Origin: Mycetohabitans endofungorum
Lineage (GTDB): Bacteria; Pseudomonadota; Gammaproteobacteria; Burkholderiales; Burkholderiaceae
Length of the DNA: 64,000 nt
Reading direction: 5' to 3'
Assembly (NCBI RefSeq): GCF_002927045.1
Contig: NZ_PRDW01000009.1
Location: 62,001 to 126,000 of the forward strand
Shown here piece by piece: positions 30,408 to 41,633 of the stretch (the stretch's first letter is position 1; each line of letters opens with the position of its first letter). The notes beneath the pieces are model-generated. The model had not been told where the DNA came from. It made no database searches and worked only from the letters and a program-made list of their open reading frames with translations. A program made the position numbers and the translations under genes.

Positions 30408-32129
30408 ATGAATCAACCCGCATCAGGCAACAACGAGCGTATTACCACGTGGAGCCTGATCAAGCCGTATTGGGTGTCGGACGAAAAGTGGATCGCCTGG
30501 GGACTGCTCGCGCTCGTGGTCGCGATAAACATGACCATGGTGGCGGTCAACGCGTGGTTCAACACATGGCAGCGCGTGTTCTTCGACTCGATCCAGCAGT
30601 ACAACTATCCGGTGTTCAAGCACTCACTGCTGCAATTTACCGCGATCGCAATGGCGATGATCCTGCTCGGCTCGTACCGCACGTACTTCCGGCAGATGCT
30701 CGAATTCCGCTGGCGCCAGTGGCTCACCACGCAATATATGCACGAGTGGCTGTCGGGCCGCGCGTACTATCGGATCGAGCGCGACAAGCTCGCCGATAAC
30801 CCGGACCAGCGGGTTTCAGTGGACCTACAAGAACTGGCGAGCACGACGCTAGCGCTCTCACTGGATTTCCTGTCCACGTCCGTCACGTTGCTGTGGTTCA
30901 GCAATGTCCTATGGCACTTGGCTGGCCCGCTTAGCTTCACCGTGTTCGGCACCGACGTGACGATACCCGGCTACATGGTGTGGACCGCCCTGCTCTACGC
31001 GGTGGTCGGCTCGTACATCACGCATCGCGTCAACCACCCGCTCGTGTCGATCAACTACCAACAACAACGGGTCGAGGCGGACTTTCGTTTCTCGTTGATC
31101 CGGTTGCGCGAGAATGCGGATCAAATTGCCCTGTACGAGGGCGAACGCTCCGAGGAGAAAGCGCTGCAAGGCGCCTTCGGGCACATCCGCGACAATTGGC
31201 GGATGATCATGCGCTATACGCGGCGCCTGAACCTTGTCGTGGTCAGTTATTCGCAACTGGCCATTGTGTTCCCGTTTATCGCCGCCGCACCGAAATACTT
31301 CGCGAAGGCGGTCAGCTACGGCGGTTATCAGCAGATAATCGGTGCGTTCGGCACCGTCAGCAGCTCGTTCTCATGGTTCATCAGCAGCTACTCGACGCTG
31401 GCCGCATGGCGCGCTGTGACTAACCGGCTCAAGGAATTTCGGCGCATCATGGCGCAGCCGCAGTTGCTCGAATCGACGTCACGGGCCACCGAGCACGGCG
31501 GCATCCACACGAGGATGGCCGATACGACGGTACTGCGCGTGCAGGCGCTGCGGCTGATGCGCCCGGATGGCACGCCGCTGTCGACGATCGGCTCGTTTGC
31601 CGTCGCGCCCGGCTCGCGGGTGCTAGTGCGAGGCGCGTCGGGCTCCGGCAAAAGCACACTGCTGCGCTCGCTGGCCGGCCTATGGCCATTTGGCAGCGGC
31701 ACCATCGAGATGCCCGTCAACGCACGGGTGATGTTCGTGCCGCAGAAAAGTTACGTGCCAATCGGCACACTCAAGAGCGCGCTGTGCTATCCAGCGACGG
31801 CCGACGCGTTTACCGACGCCGACTGTGCCGACGTGCTGCGCGCCTGCCGGCTGGGCGAACTGGTCGATAAGCTTGACGTGAGTGACCATTGGGAGCGCGT
31901 GCTGTCGCCGGGCGAACAACAACGCCTGGCGATCGCCCGCGTGCTGTTGCAAAAACCCGATTTCCTGTTCCTTGACGAAGCGACCAGCGCGCTCGACCTC
32001 GACACCGAGGCGGCGCTGTACCACGTGCTGACGCAACGTCTAGCTCACGCGGCAATCGTCAGTGTCGCGCACCGGGAGTCCGTGCAAGCGATGCACGCCG
32101 AGACAATCGAAGTGGTACGCGATGTCTGA
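30408..32129 (+). CDS. ABC transporter with BacA/SbmA-like membrane domain fused to an ATPase (BclA/YddA type)
   Basis: This 573-residue half transporter has an N-terminal domain with about six helices (residues 25-330) of the SbmA/BacA type, including FNTWQRVFFDSIQQYN and EFRWRQWLTTQYMHEWL. It is fused to a nucleotide-binding domain with Walker A GASGSGKST, signature LSPGEQQRLAIARVLL and Walker B FLFLDEATSALD. Relatives include Escherichia coli YddA, Bradyrhizobium BclA and Mycobacterium Rv1819c; the last two import peptides or other hydrophilic compounds. The ATG at 30408 follows GAGGAA. It is transcribed alone, divergent from thiO. Confidence 0.92.
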   Translation: MNQPASGNNERITTWSLIKPYWVSDEKWIAWGLLALVVAINMTMVAVNAWFNTWQRVFFDSIQQYNYPVFKHSLLQFTAIAMAMILLGSYRTYFRQMLEFRWRQWLTTQYMHEWLSGRAYYRIERDKLADNPDQRVSVDLQELASTTLALSLDFLSTSVTLLWFSNVLWHLAGPLSFTVFGTDVTIPGYMVWTALLYAVVGSYITHRVNHPLVSINYQQQRVEADFRFSLIRLRENADQIALYEGERSEEKALQGAFGHIRDNWRMIMRYTRRLNLVVVSYSQLAIVFPFIAAAPKYFAKAVSYGGYQQIIGAFGTVSSSFSWFISSYSTLAAWRAVTNRLKEFRRIMAQPQLLESTSRATEHGGIHTRMADTTVLRVQALRLMRPDGTPLSTIGSFAVAPGSRVLVRGASGSGKSTLLRSLAGLWPFGSGTIEMPVNARVMFVPQKSYVPIGTLKSALCYPATADAFTDADCADVLRACRLGELVDKLDVSDHWERVLSPGEQQRLAIARVLLQKPDFLFLDEATSALDLDTEAALYHVLTQRLAHAAIVSVAHRESVQAMHAETIEVVRDV

Positions 32130-32176
32130 CGTGCGGCAGCGTGGTGACGGCTGTGCCCCACGCGCGCATAGTGCAG

Positions 32177-32746
32177 TCACGGCCGGCTGCGCCCGGCCGG
32201 TACCGCCGCGAGCGTCGTGTAGCGTGATCCGGCCGGCGTCAGCATGCTGCTGACCAACGCCAGCGTATCAAAGGTGATCAACGGCGGCACGGGCCGCACC
32301 GTTTCGAAATCGTGCGTTAGCGCGGGCGGATCGCCGCGCAGCCTGGCCAGGGTCAGATGCGGCCGCAACGGCCGCGCAGCGGCGGGCACACCAGCCTGCT
32401 CCAGCAGCACGTCGACGCGAGCCACCCACGCGAGGAACGCCGGCGCGCTGATCAGTTCAAGCGCATACACGCGCGCGCGCCTGGCGCTGGGCAGCATCGC
32501 GGCATGCGAGGTGGGCAGCATGTCCGGCACCGGCGTCAGCGTCGGCCATTCGTCGATCAGCCGTTTTCCCCCACTCGGCGTCAGTGCGCCAATAAATCGT
32601 ATGGTCAGATGGATCTGCTCACGCGGCGTCCATCTGACGCCTGTAATATGACCGGCGCGCCATGGAGCGCGCCACGCGTCGATTGCATCAAGGGCGCCGG
32701 AATCGGGAATGAGGGCAACAAAGCAACGCTGCAGTCTGACATCCAT
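32177..32746 (-). CDS. 2'-5' RNA ligase-like protein (ThpR/LigT family)
   Basis: This 189-residue protein of the 2H phosphoesterase family has both His-X-Thr motifs: HLTIRFIG (about residue 46) and HLTLARLRG (about residue 129). LigT-like enzymes open 2',3'-cyclic phosphates or seal RNA 2'-5', and the physiological substrate is unclear. It lies convergent with the ABC transporter gene and 46 bases downstream of gltD. Confidence 0.9.
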   Translation of the reverse strand: MDVRLQRCFVALIPDSGALDAIDAWRAPWRAGHITGVRWTPREQIHLTIRFIGALTPSGGKRLIDEWPTLTPVPDMLPTSHAAMLPSARRARVYALELISAPAFLAWVARVDVLLEQAGVPAAARPLRPHLTLARLRGDPPALTHDFETVRPVPPLITFDTLALVSSMLTPAGSRYTTLAAVPAGRSRP

Positions 32747-32792
32747 CGATGATTCCCTACGGCAAAGCCGCCCTGCTGCGCACGACTCAAAC

Positions 32793-34259
32793 TCAGCACG
32801 GCAACTCTGATGCCCCCATCAGGAACGCGTCCACCGCGCGCGCGCATTGGCGACCTTCGCGAATGGCCCAGACTACCAGCGACTGCCCCCGGCGCACGTC
32901 GCCAGCAGCAAACACGTTGTCGACCGACGTGTGATACGCGCGCTCGCCGTCGGTGCCGGCCCGCACGTTGCCGCGCTGATCCTTGTCAACGGCGAACGCA
33001 TTGAGCATCGCCGCCGCCGGCTGCGTGAAGCCCATCGCAAGCAGTACCAGGTCCGCTTTCATTTCGAACTCGGAACCGGGCACCTCCTGCATCTTGCCGT
33101 CCCTCCACTCGACGCGCGCAGCGATCAGCTTTTCGACCTTGCCTCTCCTGCCCTCGAAACGCTTGGTCGCGACCGACCAATCGCGCTCACAACCTTCCTC
33201 ATGCGACGACGACGTGCGCAGCTTGATCGGCCAGTACGGCCACACGAGAGGCTTGTTCTCCTCCTGCGGCGGCTGCGCCAGCAATTCGAACTGCGTGACA
33301 CTCTTCGCGCCGTGCCGGTTCGACGTGCCGACACAGTCCGACCCGGTGTCTCCGCCGCCAATCACGACCACGTGCTTGCCTTTGGCGAGCAACTGATCCG
33401 CGAGCTTGTCGCCAGCGTTGACCCGGTTCTGCTGCGGCAGGAATTCCATCGCGAAGTGGATGCCGGCCAACTCGCGGCCCGGCACTGGCAAGTCACGCGG
33501 CGTTTCGGCACCGCCCGCCATCACGATTGCGTCGAATTGTTCGCGCAATTCGTCCGGCGACAGAGTGTCCTTCGCTGCATTGTTGATCGACGGCGGCAAT
33601 GGCTCCTTGCCAATGAACACGCCGGTACGGAACGTCACGCCTTCGGCCTCCATCTGGCGCATGCGGCGGTCGATTTGCCATTTCTCCAGTTTGAAGTCGG
33701 GGATGCCGTAGCGCAGCAGACCGCCAATTCGGTCGTTTTTCTCGAACACCGTCACCTCATGACCGGCTCGCGCCAGCTGCTGCGCGGCGGCCAGCCCGGC
33801 AGGCCCGGACCCCACCACCGCAATCTTCTTACCGGTCTTCAGCTTGGGCACTTGTGGCGCGACCCATCCTTCGCTCCACGCCTTGTCGATGATCGCGCGT
33901 TCGATCGATTTGATGCCCACCGCGTCGCTGTTGATATTCAGCGTACAGGCGGCCTCGCACGGCGCGGGACAGATTCTGCCGGTCAACTCTGGAAAATTGT
34001 TCGTCGAGTGCAACACCTCGATCGCCTGCTTCCAGTCCTGGCGAAACACGAGGTCGTTGAAGTCCGGAATGATGTTGTTCACCGGACAACCGTTGTTGCA
34101 GAACGGAATGCCGCAATCCATGCAGCGTGCGCCCTGGATCTTTGCGTCCTCGTCGGTCAGCGCATGCGTGAATTCCTTCCAGTGCTTCACGCGTTCTAGC
34201 GGTAGTTCATACGCCTCGTGGCGGCGTTCATATTCGAGAAAACCGGTTGCCTTGCCCAT
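32793..34259 (-). CDS. gltD: Glutamate synthase small (beta) subunit
   Basis: This 488-residue flavoprotein feeds NADPH electrons to GltB. Two 4Fe-4S cysteine clusters appear early ([17 protein letters not shown] and [13 protein letters not shown]). FAD binding is at [20 protein letters not shown], and NADPH binding at [11 protein letters not shown]. The end [10 protein letters not shown]-like segment ([10 protein letters not shown]) is conserved. It follows gltB by 107 bases. Confidence 0.97.
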   Translation of the reverse strand: MGKATGFLEYERRHEAYELPLERVKHWKEFTHALTDEDAKIQGARCMDCGIPFCNNGCPVNNIIPDFNDLVFRQDWKQAIEVLHSTNNFPELTGRICPAPCEAACTLNINSDAVGIKSIERAIIDKAWSEGWVAPQVPKLKTGKKIAVVGSGPAGLAAAQQLARAGHEVTVFEKNDRIGGLLRYGIPDFKLEKWQIDRRMRQMEAEGVTFRTGVFIGKEPLPPSINNAAKDTLSPDELREQFDAIVMAGGAETPRDLPVPGRELAGIHFAMEFLPQQNRVNAGDKLADQLLAKGKHVVVIGGGDTGSDCVGTSNRHGAKSVTQFELLAQPPQEENKPLVWPYWPIKLRTSSSHEEGCERDWSVATKRFEGRRGKVEKLIAARVEWRDGKMQEVPGSEFEMKADLVLLAMGFTQPAAAMLNAFAVDKDQRGNVRAGTDGERAYHTSVDNVFAAGDVRRGQSLVVWAIREGRQCARAVDAFLMGASELPC

Positions 34260-34366
34260 GAGCTTCTCTTAACCAATGCATATTGAGGGGCAGCCCGCTG
34301 CACCGCGGCGGGACTGTCGTGCGTTGACTTGCCGGCGCATCCGCCGCCGCGTCGGTGCGCGAGCCG

Positions 34367-37300
34367 TCAGACCGCTAGGCTCGGCGCGCTCGCCGCCTTC
34401 TTCTTGGCACCGATCTCGGCCAAGGCACGCTTGTACTCAGTTGGAAACACCTTGACGAACTGACGCCGCGACGTATCCCAGTTCTCGAGCAGCGCCTTGG
34501 CGCGCGGCGACCCGGTGAACTCAAAGTGGCGCTCGATTAGCCCCTTGAGCAACGCCTCGTCGGTCTGGTCCTGATGCCACAGCGCCGGATCGACAGTGCG
34601 CTCTTGCTCGGCCTGCTGCAGCACCGGCTCAAGCGCGACCATCGCCTTATTGCATTGGGTCGCGAACGTGTTGTCCGGATCGAACACGTACGCGACGCCT
34701 CCCGACATGCCAGCCGCGAAGTTGCGGCCGGTTTCGCCGAGCACGACGACGGTGCCGCCGGTCATGTACTCGCAACCGTGGTCGCCGGTGCCCTCAACGA
34801 CCGCCGTCGCGCCGGAGTTGCGCACACAGAAGCGCTCTCCCGCAACGCCCCGGAAGTACGCCTCGCCCTCAATCGCGCCATACATGACGGTGTTACCGCA
34901 AATGATGTTCTCTTCTGACTTGCCGCGGAAGTCATTGGTCGGACGCACGATGATGCGTCCACCCGAGAGCCCCTTGCCCACATAGTCGTTGCCGTCGCCG
35001 ACCAGGTCCAGCGTGATGCCGCGCGCTAGGAACGCGCCGAAACTCTGTCCCGCCGTCCCCTTGAACTGGATGTGGATCGTATCGTCCGGCAGGCCATCGT
35101 GCCCATACTTGCGCGCGATCAACCCCGAGAGCATCGCGCCGACCGTGCGATTCACGTTGCGCACCGGCTGGATGAACGACACATGCTCACCATTGTCGAT
35201 CGCCGCCTTCGCCTTGTCGATCAACACATGATCCAATGCCCGATCCAGGCCATGGTCCTGCGTATCGACGTGCCGGCGCGCCACCTCGGCGCCCGCCTCA
35301 GGCATATGGAAGATCCGCGAAAAATCGAGACCACGCGCCTTCCAGTGCGCGATGCCCTTTTTCGTATCCAGCAAGTCGGCCCGACCGACCAATTCGTCGA
35401 AGCGGCGAATCCCGAGCTGCGCCATGATTTCGCGCACTTCCTCGGCCACGAAGAAAAAGAAGTTCACCACGTGCTCGGGCTGGCCCTGGAACTTCGCGCG
35501 CAGCACTGGGTCCTGCGTCGCGACGCCCACGGGGCACGTGTTCAGATGGCACTTGCGCATCATGATGCAGCCTTCAACGACCAGCGGCGCCGTCGCAAAG
35601 CCAAACTCGTCGGCGCCCAGCAGCGCGCCGATCACGACGTCGCGGCCGGTTTTCATCTGTCCGTCGGCCTGCACGCGGATCCGGCCGCGCAGCTTATTGA
35701 GCACCAGCGTCTGCTGCGTCTCGGCCAGGCCCAACTCCCACGGTGTGCCGGTGTGCTTGATCGAAGACAGCGGCGATGCGCCCGTGCCGCCATCGTGGCC
35801 CGCGATCACGACGTGGTCAGCCTTGGCTTTGGCCACGCCCGCCGCCACCGTGCCCACGCCGACTTCAGAGACGAGTTTCACCGATACGCCGGCGCACGGG
35901 TTGGCGTTCTTCAGGTCGTGGATCAGCTGCGCGAGGTCCTCGATCGAATAGATATCGTGATGCGGCGGCGGGGAAATCAGCCCGACACCCGGCACGCAGT
36001 AGCGCAGCTTGCCGATGTACGCCGACACCTTGTGTCCGGGCAGCTGGCCCCCTTCGCCCGGCTTGGCGCCCTGAGCCATCTTGATCTGGATCTGGTCGGC
36101 CGAGCTTAGGTACTCGGCGCTCACGCCGAAACGACCCGATGCGACCTGCTTGATTTTCGAGCGCAGCGAATCGCCGTCGCGCAACGGAATATCGACGACG
36201 ACCGCCTCTTCACCAATGACCGAGCCGAGCGTATCCCCGTTCTTGATCGGGATACCACGCAGCTCATTGCGGTAACGACGCTCGTCCTCGCCGCCTTCGC
36301 CGGTGTTGGACTTGCCACCGATGCGGTTCATCGCGATTGCCAGGGTCGCATGTGCCTCGGTACTGATTGAGCCAAGCGACATCGCACCGGTTGCAAAGCG
36401 CTTGACGATCTCCTTGGCCGGCTCGACTTCATCGAGCGAAATAGCCTTGGCAGGATCGACCTTGAACTCGAACAGGCCGCGCAACGTCATGTGACGGCGG
36501 GTCTGGTCGTTAATGATATGTGCGTACTCCTTATACGTCTGATACGAGTTGCTGCGCGCCGAATGCTGCAGCTTCGCAATCGCGTCGGGCGTCCACATGT
36601 GGTCTTCGCCACGCACGCGGTACGCGTACTCGCCGCCGGCGTCAAGCATCGTCGCGAGGACCGGGTTGTCGCCGAATGCATCGCGATGCAGGCGGATCGC
36701 CTCTTCCGCCACTTCGAACAAGCCAATGCCGCCAACGCTGGATGCGGTGCCCTTGAAGTACTTGGCGACCAGTTCGCTGGACAAGCCCACCGCCTCGAAG
36801 ATCTGCGCGCCGGTGTACGACATGTAGGTTGAGATGCCCATTTTCGACATGACCTTCTGCAGGCCCTTGCCGACCGCCTTCGTGAAATTCTGGATGGCCT
36901 TGTCGGCCGACAGCGCGCCCGGCAGGCCGCTGGACATCGCCACCAGCGTCTCGAGCGCCAGATAAGGGTGCACCGCCTCGGCGCCATAACCGGCGAGCAG
37001 CGCGAAGTGATGAACCTCACGCGCGGAACCGGTCTCGACCACCAGGCCCGTACTCGTGCGCAACCCATGCGCCACCAGGTGACTGTGAATCGCCGAGGTC
37101 GCGAGCAACGCCGGGATCGCGACATTGTCCCGGTCGGTTTTGCGATCCGATACGATCAAGATGTTGTAGCCGGAGCGCACAGCGTCGACTGCCTCAGCAC
37201 ACAGCGACGCCAGGCGCGCCTCGATACCGGCCTTGCCCCACGCGACCGGATAGCAGATCGTCAATTCGTAGGAACTGAACTTGCCACCGGTGTACTCGCC

Positions 37301-39091
37301 GATTGCGCGGATCTTCGCGATATCCTTGAAGTCGAGCACCGGTTGCGACACTTCCAGCCGCATCGGCGGGTTGATGTTGTTCGTATCGAGCAGGTTCGGC
37401 TTCGGCCCGATGAACGACACCAATGACATCACCAGGTTCTCGCGAATCGGGTCAATCGGCGGATTCGTGACCTGCGCGAACAACTGCTTGAAGTAGTGGT
37501 ACAGCGTCTTGTTCTTGTTCGACATCACCGCGAGAGGCGAGTCATTGCCCATCGAGCCGATCGCCTCTTCGCCGGCTTGCGCCATCGGCGCCATTAGGAA
37601 CTTGATGTCCTCCTGCGTGTAACCGAACGCCTGCTGCCGGTCCAGCAAAGCCAGCGCGCCCTGCGGCTCAGCCGCCGCCGCAACGTCCTCCGATTTCGGC
37701 TCGATTTCGTCCAGCTTGATGCGCACCGCATCGATCCAGCTCTTGTACGGTTTCGCGTTCGCCAGATTGTCTTTCAGTTCCTTGTCATCGATGATGCGGC
37801 CGTGCTCCATGTCGATTAGGAACATCTTGCCCGGCTGCAGGCGCCACTTCTTGACGATCTTGGACTCGGGGATCGGCAGCACGCCGGCCTCGGACGCCAT
37901 GATCACCATGTCGTCATCGGTGATTAAGTAGCGCGCCGGACGCAAGCCGTTGCGATCCAGCGTCGCGCCGATCTGACGACCGTCGGTAAATGCGATCGCC
38001 GCCGGACCGTCCCACGGCTCCATCATCGCCGCGTGATATTCGTAGAACGCGCGGCGGTTCTCATCCATCAGCGCGTGCTGCTCCCACGCCTCCGGAATCA
38101 TCATCATCACCGCGTGCGCCAGCGGATAGCCCGCCATCACCAGCAATTCGAGGCAGTTGTCAAACGAGGCTGTATCGGACTGGCCCGGGTAGATTAGCGG
38201 CCACAGCTTGGGCAGATCATCGCCGAGCACGTGGCTCGCGATGGCCCCGGTGCGCGCGTTCAGCCAGTTGACATTACCCTTGACCGTGTTGATTTCGCCG
38301 TTGTGCGCAATCAACCGATACGGGTGCGCCAACTCCCACGCCGGGAACGTGTTGGTCGAAAAACGCTGGTGCACCAACGCAAGCGCTGACACAACCCGCG
38401 CGTCCTGCAGGTCGCGATAGTAGATCCCCACCTGCCTCGCCAGGAGCAGCCCCTTATAGACGACCGTGCGCGCCGACATCGACGGCACGAAATACTCCTT
38501 GCCATGCTTGAGCTTGAGCGCCTGGATACGGTGGCTGGCCGTCTTGCGGATCACGTACAGCTTGCGTTCAAGCGCGTCGGTGACCATGATGTCCTTGCCG
38601 CGACCGATGAAGATCTGGCGGATCACCGGCTCGCTGGCCTTCACCATCGGCGACATTTCCATCGTGCCGTCGACTGGCACGTCGCGCCAGCCGAGTACCA
38701 CTTGCCCCTCGGCCTTGACCGTGCGCTCGAGTTCCTGCTCGCAAGCCAGGCGCGATGCGTGCTCCTTGGGCAGAAAAATCATGCCAACGCCGTACTCGCC
38801 GCACGGCGGTAACGTCACACCCTGCCGCGCCATCTCCTCGCGATAGAACGCATCCGGAATTTGGATCAGGATGCCGGCGCCGTCGCCCATCAGCGGATCC
38901 GCACCCACCGCGCCGCGGTGATCCAGGTTATCGAGAATTTTAAGACCCTGCTCCACGATTTCGTGGCTCTTGCGGCCCTTGATGTGGGCAACAAAGCCGA
39001 CGCCACACGCGTCATGTTCGTTTTCTGGCATGTACAGGCCTTGTGCTTCGGGCAAGCCCTGGCCGACGGTCGGTTGTGTTGCGTCTTTCAT
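34367..39091 (-). CDS. gltB: Glutamate synthase large (alpha) subunit
   Basis: This 1,574-residue enzyme forms glutamate from glutamine and 2-oxoglutarate. The catalytic N-terminal cysteine of the amidotransferase domain is Cys29 in EHDACGVGF, exposed after propeptide removal. Central and FMN-binding domains follow ([30 protein letters not shown]). The 3Fe-4S cysteines are in [15 protein letters not shown], and the last 250 residues form the Gly-rich beta-helix domain. The ATG at 39091 gives the usual start; a longer frame adds 19 residues. A promoter is visible upstream. Confidence 0.97.
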   Translation of the reverse strand: MKDATQPTVGQGLPEAQGLYMPENEHDACGVGFVAHIKGRKSHEIVEQGLKILDNLDHRGAVGADPLMGDGAGILIQIPDAFYREEMARQGVTLPPCGEYGVGMIFLPKEHASRLACEQELERTVKAEGQVVLGWRDVPVDGTMEMSPMVKASEPVIRQIFIGRGKDIMVTDALERKLYVIRKTASHRIQALKLKHGKEYFVPSMSARTVVYKGLLLARQVGIYYRDLQDARVVSALALVHQRFSTNTFPAWELAHPYRLIAHNGEINTVKGNVNWLNARTGAIASHVLGDDLPKLWPLIYPGQSDTASFDNCLELLVMAGYPLAHAVMMMIPEAWEQHALMDENRRAFYEYHAAMMEPWDGPAAIAFTDGRQIGATLDRNGLRPARYLITDDDMVIMASEAGVLPIPESKIVKKWRLQPGKMFLIDMEHGRIIDDKELKDNLANAKPYKSWIDAVRIKLDEIEPKSEDVAAAAEPQGALALLDRQQAFGYTQEDIKFLMAPMAQAGEEAIGSMGNDSPLAVMSNKNKTLYHYFKQLFAQVTNPPIDPIRENLVMSLVSFIGPKPNLLDTNNINPPMRLEVSQPVLDFKDIAKIRAIGEYTGGKFSSYELTICYPVAWGKAGIEARLASLCAEAVDAVRSGYNILIVSDRKTDRDNVAIPALLATSAIHSHLVAHGLRTSTGLVVETGSAREVHHFALLAGYGAEAVHPYLALETLVAMSSGLPGALSADKAIQNFTKAVGKGLQKVMSKMGISTYMSYTGAQIFEAVGLSSELVAKYFKGTASSVGGIGLFEVAEEAIRLHRDAFGDNPVLATMLDAGGEYAYRVRGEDHMWTPDAIAKLQHSARSNSYQTYKEYAHIINDQTRRHMTLRGLFEFKVDPAKAISLDEVEPAKEIVKRFATGAMSLGSISTEAHATLAIAMNRIGGKSNTGEGGEDERRYRNELRGIPIKNGDTLGSVIGEEAVVVDIPLRDGDSLRSKIKQVASGRFGVSAEYLSSADQIQIKMAQGAKPGEGGQLPGHKVSAYIGKLRYCVPGVGLISPPPHHDIYSIEDLAQLIHDLKNANPCAGVSVKLVSEVGVGTVAAGVAKAKADHVVIAGHDGGTGASPLSSIKHTGTPWELGLAETQQTLVLNKLRGRIRVQADGQMKTGRDVVIGALLGADEFGFATAPLVVEGCIMMRKCHLNTCPVGVATQDPVLRAKFQGQPEHVVNFFFFVAEEVREIMAQLGIRRFDELVGRADLLDTKKGIAHWKARGLDFSRIFHMPEAGAEVARRHVDTQDHGLDRALDHVLIDKAKAAIDNGEHVSFIQPVRNVNRTVGAMLSGLIARKYGHDGLPDDTIHIQFKGTAGQSFGAFLARGITLDLVGDGNDYVGKGLSGGRIIVRPTNDFRGKSEENIICGNTVMYGAIEGEAYFRGVAGERFCVRNSGATAVVEGTGDHGCEYMTGGTVVVLGETGRNFAAGMSGGVAYVFDPDNTFATQCNKAMVALEPVLQQAEQERTVDPALWHQDQTDEALLKGLIERHFEFTGSPRAKALLENWDTSRRQFVKVFPTEYKRALAEIGAKKKAASAPSLAV

Positions 39092-39174
39092 GGGGACACC
39101 GTGATTGTGACTGGCCGTGCAACCGGCCGGAAAAACACTTATGGACACGGAAGCGATGAATCAGCTGGAAATCG

Positions 39175-39204
39175 AATATACGCGACGAATTAATAGGATG
39201 CCAA
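39175..39204 (-). promoter_or_regulatory. Probable sigma-70 promoter of gltBD
   Basis: On the minus strand TTGGCA (39199-39204) and TATATT (39175-39180) are separated by 18 bases, each box with one mismatch to consensus. The surroundings to 39260 are strikingly A+T-rich, unlike the rest of the core. The start site would be about 75 bases before the gltB ATG. Confidence 0.6.
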
Positions 39205-39409
39205 GAAAAATAGATTGATATGTCCCCTATAATATGCTTGTTAATTTTTGATTTTAATAAATAAGTTCCATATCAATGTGACGCAACAAAATACACCTTG
39301 GTGTGCCTGCTTCGCCGATCAGGACAGCGTCCGTGACAACCGGAACGCACCACGTCTGCCCCTGGCCGTTCCGCATTCAATGCATCATTACGGGCCTGTG
39401 CGTCGTGCA

Positions 39410-39720
39410 GTCGGTCCAGGGCTACCGTGCTGCCCGATGAGGAACCGCCGGATGAGTGACTGCCCGATGTAGGAGCCGGAGGGGGAATACCAAAGAGGGG
39501 AGTGTCGGAAGGGAAACGCCCGAGGAGACAACTTCTCGAAGTGGACCGCCCATGTCAGCTACCTCATGTAGGCTGACTTATGTAAGCTACCCATGGAGGC
39601 GCCCATGCGGAACCGCCCGACAGGGGACTATTCGATATAGGAATATCGGACGTAACGCCGCGACCGAGAAACTACCAGTAGCCACTACTAAGCGAGTTAC
39701 TGCTGATGGAGCCGCCGCTG
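39410..39720. repeat. Degenerate short-repeat field between gltB and the RAYT-like gene
   Basis: Variants of a motif around GGAACCGCCCGATGAG recur about every 30-60 bases (for example near 39427, 39457, 39510, 39540 and 39605). The first two copies form near-identical starts of adjacent 30-base units. At 39554-39577 GTCAGCTAC and GTAGGCTGAC form a hairpin with a 5-base loop. No coding frame here has a recognisable domain. The field ends just after the stop of the RAYT-like gene. The rest of the 640-base spacer (39092-39731) holds only the gltB promoter. Confidence 0.4.
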
Positions 39721-39731
39721 AAAGGGGTGCC

Positions 39732-40706
39732 CTACGTTGAAGTGGGAGGATCCGTTTCCGAACCACCATTGGCCGGTTCCTCCCCCGATGCCCGTGCCGA
39801 AGCGCCATCGCTCGCCCCCGTGTCAGCGGCGCCGAGGCCGGTCGTGGCCCGCCCCGGCTGCATGTTCCGTGCGCACGGCCCATTGCCCGGTCCTGCCTCG
39901 CCTGAGCGGCCTACCTCCGACGACGGCACATCGCCTGGCGGACGCGCAGCAGCCGAGGCCTCGCCTCCGGCTTCTGCACCAGGCGGCTGCGCACCGGCCG
40001 CCCCCTGATCATCGTCGTCCCGCGCCTTACGAGGGCGTCCACGCGGCAACGGTGACACGCGGCGGTTCGCCTGCCGGGCCGCCCAGTCACGCCAACTTTC
40101 GCTCCCCAGCACCCAACCCTTGAGCGTGGCCTGCTGCAACTCATTGACTGCGTTTTCATCCAACGCCTGCTCACACAGCTGCTTGTATGCGTGCTGGCGC
40201 TCGAACGGCGTATTGGCCAGCGCCCAATACAGCGGATGGTCGGTAATCAGCGGATCGAGTGCGAGGCCAACGTGGTGTCGATAGCTGGACCACCGATATG
40301 CGTCGACAGAAGAAACGAGGCGCTCGCGCACCGGACTGAGTTCCACCAGCCGGCTACACAGCAGAAAATACTGTTCTGCTTCGATCACCGTGGCGCGGTA
40401 ACGCCCTTCCCACAGCGTACCGCGTCGTCCATAGCGACGGTTGAAGTGCGCGACGTAGCGCCTACCCACGGCCTGCATCGCTTTGGGAAGGCTGGACTCC
40501 TCGCACGGCGTCGCCAGCAACTGCACCGCCGATGGCATCAGGACGTACGCGTGGACCGCAAGCCGGTGGTCGCGTGATGCCGTTTTCAGGCATTCGACAA
40601 ACAGCGCATAATCCTCGTCATCGACGAAAGCAGGCTGGTGATCGATGCCTCGCAGGATTACGTGCTGCGGCTGGTCGGGGACATAAAGACGTGCTAACCG
40701 GGCCAT
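39732..40706 (-). CDS. RAYT/IS200-like transposase-derived protein with degenerate HUH motif and AT-hook
   Basis: Residues 1-170 match REP-associated tyrosine transposases: LYVPDQPQHVILRG, RDHRLAVHAYVLMP, YVAHFNRRYGRRGTLWEGRY and YRWSSYRHHVG. The metal-binding HxH expected after YVLMP is replaced by Ala60-Val-Gln62, so nuclease activity is probably lost. RGRPRK (222-227) is an AT-hook-like DNA-binding motif. Residues 235-324 are an Ala/Gly/Glu-rich disordered tail. I recall a similar gene beside gltB in other Burkholderia, which suggests a domesticated regulator or structural DNA-binding protein. No terminal inverted repeats of a mobile element are seen. Confidence 0.8.
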   Translation of the reverse strand: MARLARLYVPDQPQHVILRGIDHQPAFVDDEDYALFVECLKTASRDHRLAVHAYVLMPSAVQLLATPCEESSLPKAMQAVGRRYVAHFNRRYGRRGTLWEGRYRATVIEAEQYFLLCSRLVELSPVRERLVSSVDAYRWSSYRHHVGLALDPLITDHPLYWALANTPFERQHAYKQLCEQALDENAVNELQQATLKGWVLGSESWRDWAARQANRRVSPLPRGRPRKARDDDDQGAAGAQPPGAEAGGEASAAARPPGDVPSSEVGRSGEAGPGNGPCARNMQPGRATTGLGAADTGASDGASARASGEEPANGGSETDPPTST

Positions 40707-40898
40707 TGCAGGAATTTCCGTTTAGATCGCACTTGGTATATACCCACAGGAGTCAATCATCCCGCGGCGCTCGCGCACGACGCGGCGTGCAAAGCCAACT
40801 GCGTCCCAGCTTTAGGGAAAATGCTCTAACGCAGGACTATGGTTCGTTTGAAACGTTGTCTGCATAATGGGCGGACTTTAAAAAAATGGAGGAGCACC

Positions 40899-41633
40899 GT
40901 GCAATTAATACACATCATCAAGGCCATTCCAGGGCTCGCGGCTATCGCCTGCTGCTTCAATCAGGCATATGCTCAAACGGCTGGCAGCGTCTACATGGCA
41001 GCCGGATGGTTCCATCTTGCGCCGCAAGACAGCAGCGACGTAATGAGAATCACGAACGTCGGCGGCTCCCCCGTCAACTTCACAGTCCCTGGGTCGAGCG
41101 CTAGTATCAGCTCCTCCGATACTTTTGGCCTCTCCACAGGGTACTTCATCACTGACAACTTCGCCGTCCAAGCCGATGCGGGCATTCCACCCAAATTCAA
41201 CCTGCGCGGCGGCGGCACCCTCGCCTCGTACGGCAAACTCGGAGAGGCACGACAATGGAGTCCCGCGCTCGTCTTCAAATACTACTTCCGCAATGCGAAT
41301 GCTGCGTTTCGTCCGTTCGTCGGAATCGGCGTAAGCTACATCTGGTTCACCAACGCGCGGATCACGAATCCAACGTTTGTGTCGCAACAGTTGCATGGCC
41401 CGACCTCTGTGGATGTAGACAGCGCGTGGGCGCCAGTGTTCAACGCCGGTTTCGCGTACAACTTCAACAAGCACATTTTCGCCAGCTTTTCCGTATCGTT
41501 CCTGCCATTTTCGACCGATGCCACACTGCATAGCGTCGCGCAAACACCGGTTGGCGTGCGTAACGTCACGAGCCACACGCGCATCAAGCTGAATCCACTC
41601 GTCACGCTCCTAAACGTCGGCTACCGCTTCTGA
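40899..41633 (+). CDS. OmpW-family outer membrane protein
   Basis: This 244-residue beta-barrel protein has a signal peptide ending AYA at about residue 25 and the OmpW pattern: MAAGWFHLAPQDSSD early, FAVQADAGIPPKF, ALVFKYYF and FRPFVGIGVSYIWF, ending in the barrel-assembly terminus NVGYRF. OmpW forms an eight-strand channel for small hydrophobic compounds. GTG at 40899 follows an exceptionally strong GGAGGAG; an upstream ATG frame at 40839 would put charged residues before the signal peptide. It is transcribed alone. Confidence 0.92.
   Translation: MQLIHIIKAIPGLAAIACCFNQAYAQTAGSVYMAAGWFHLAPQDSSDVMRITNVGGSPVNFTVPGSSASISSSDTFGLSTGYFITDNFAVQADAGIPPKFNLRGGGTLASYGKLGEARQWSPALVFKYYFRNANAAFRPFVGIGVSYIWFTNARITNPTFVSQQLHGPTSVDVDSAWAPVFNAGFAYNFNKHIFASFSVSFLPFSTDATLHSVAQTPVGVRNVTSHTRIKLNPLVTLLNVGYRF

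Noticed and set aside
32847-34199. A 450-codon open frame on the plus strand
   Set aside because: It lies antisense to gltD, has low-complexity His/Arg-rich composition and no domain. GltD on the minus strand is unambiguous.
39456-39740. 94-codon plus-strand frame in the gltB spacer
   Set aside because: The translation reflects the short degenerate repeats and has no domain or ribosome binding site.
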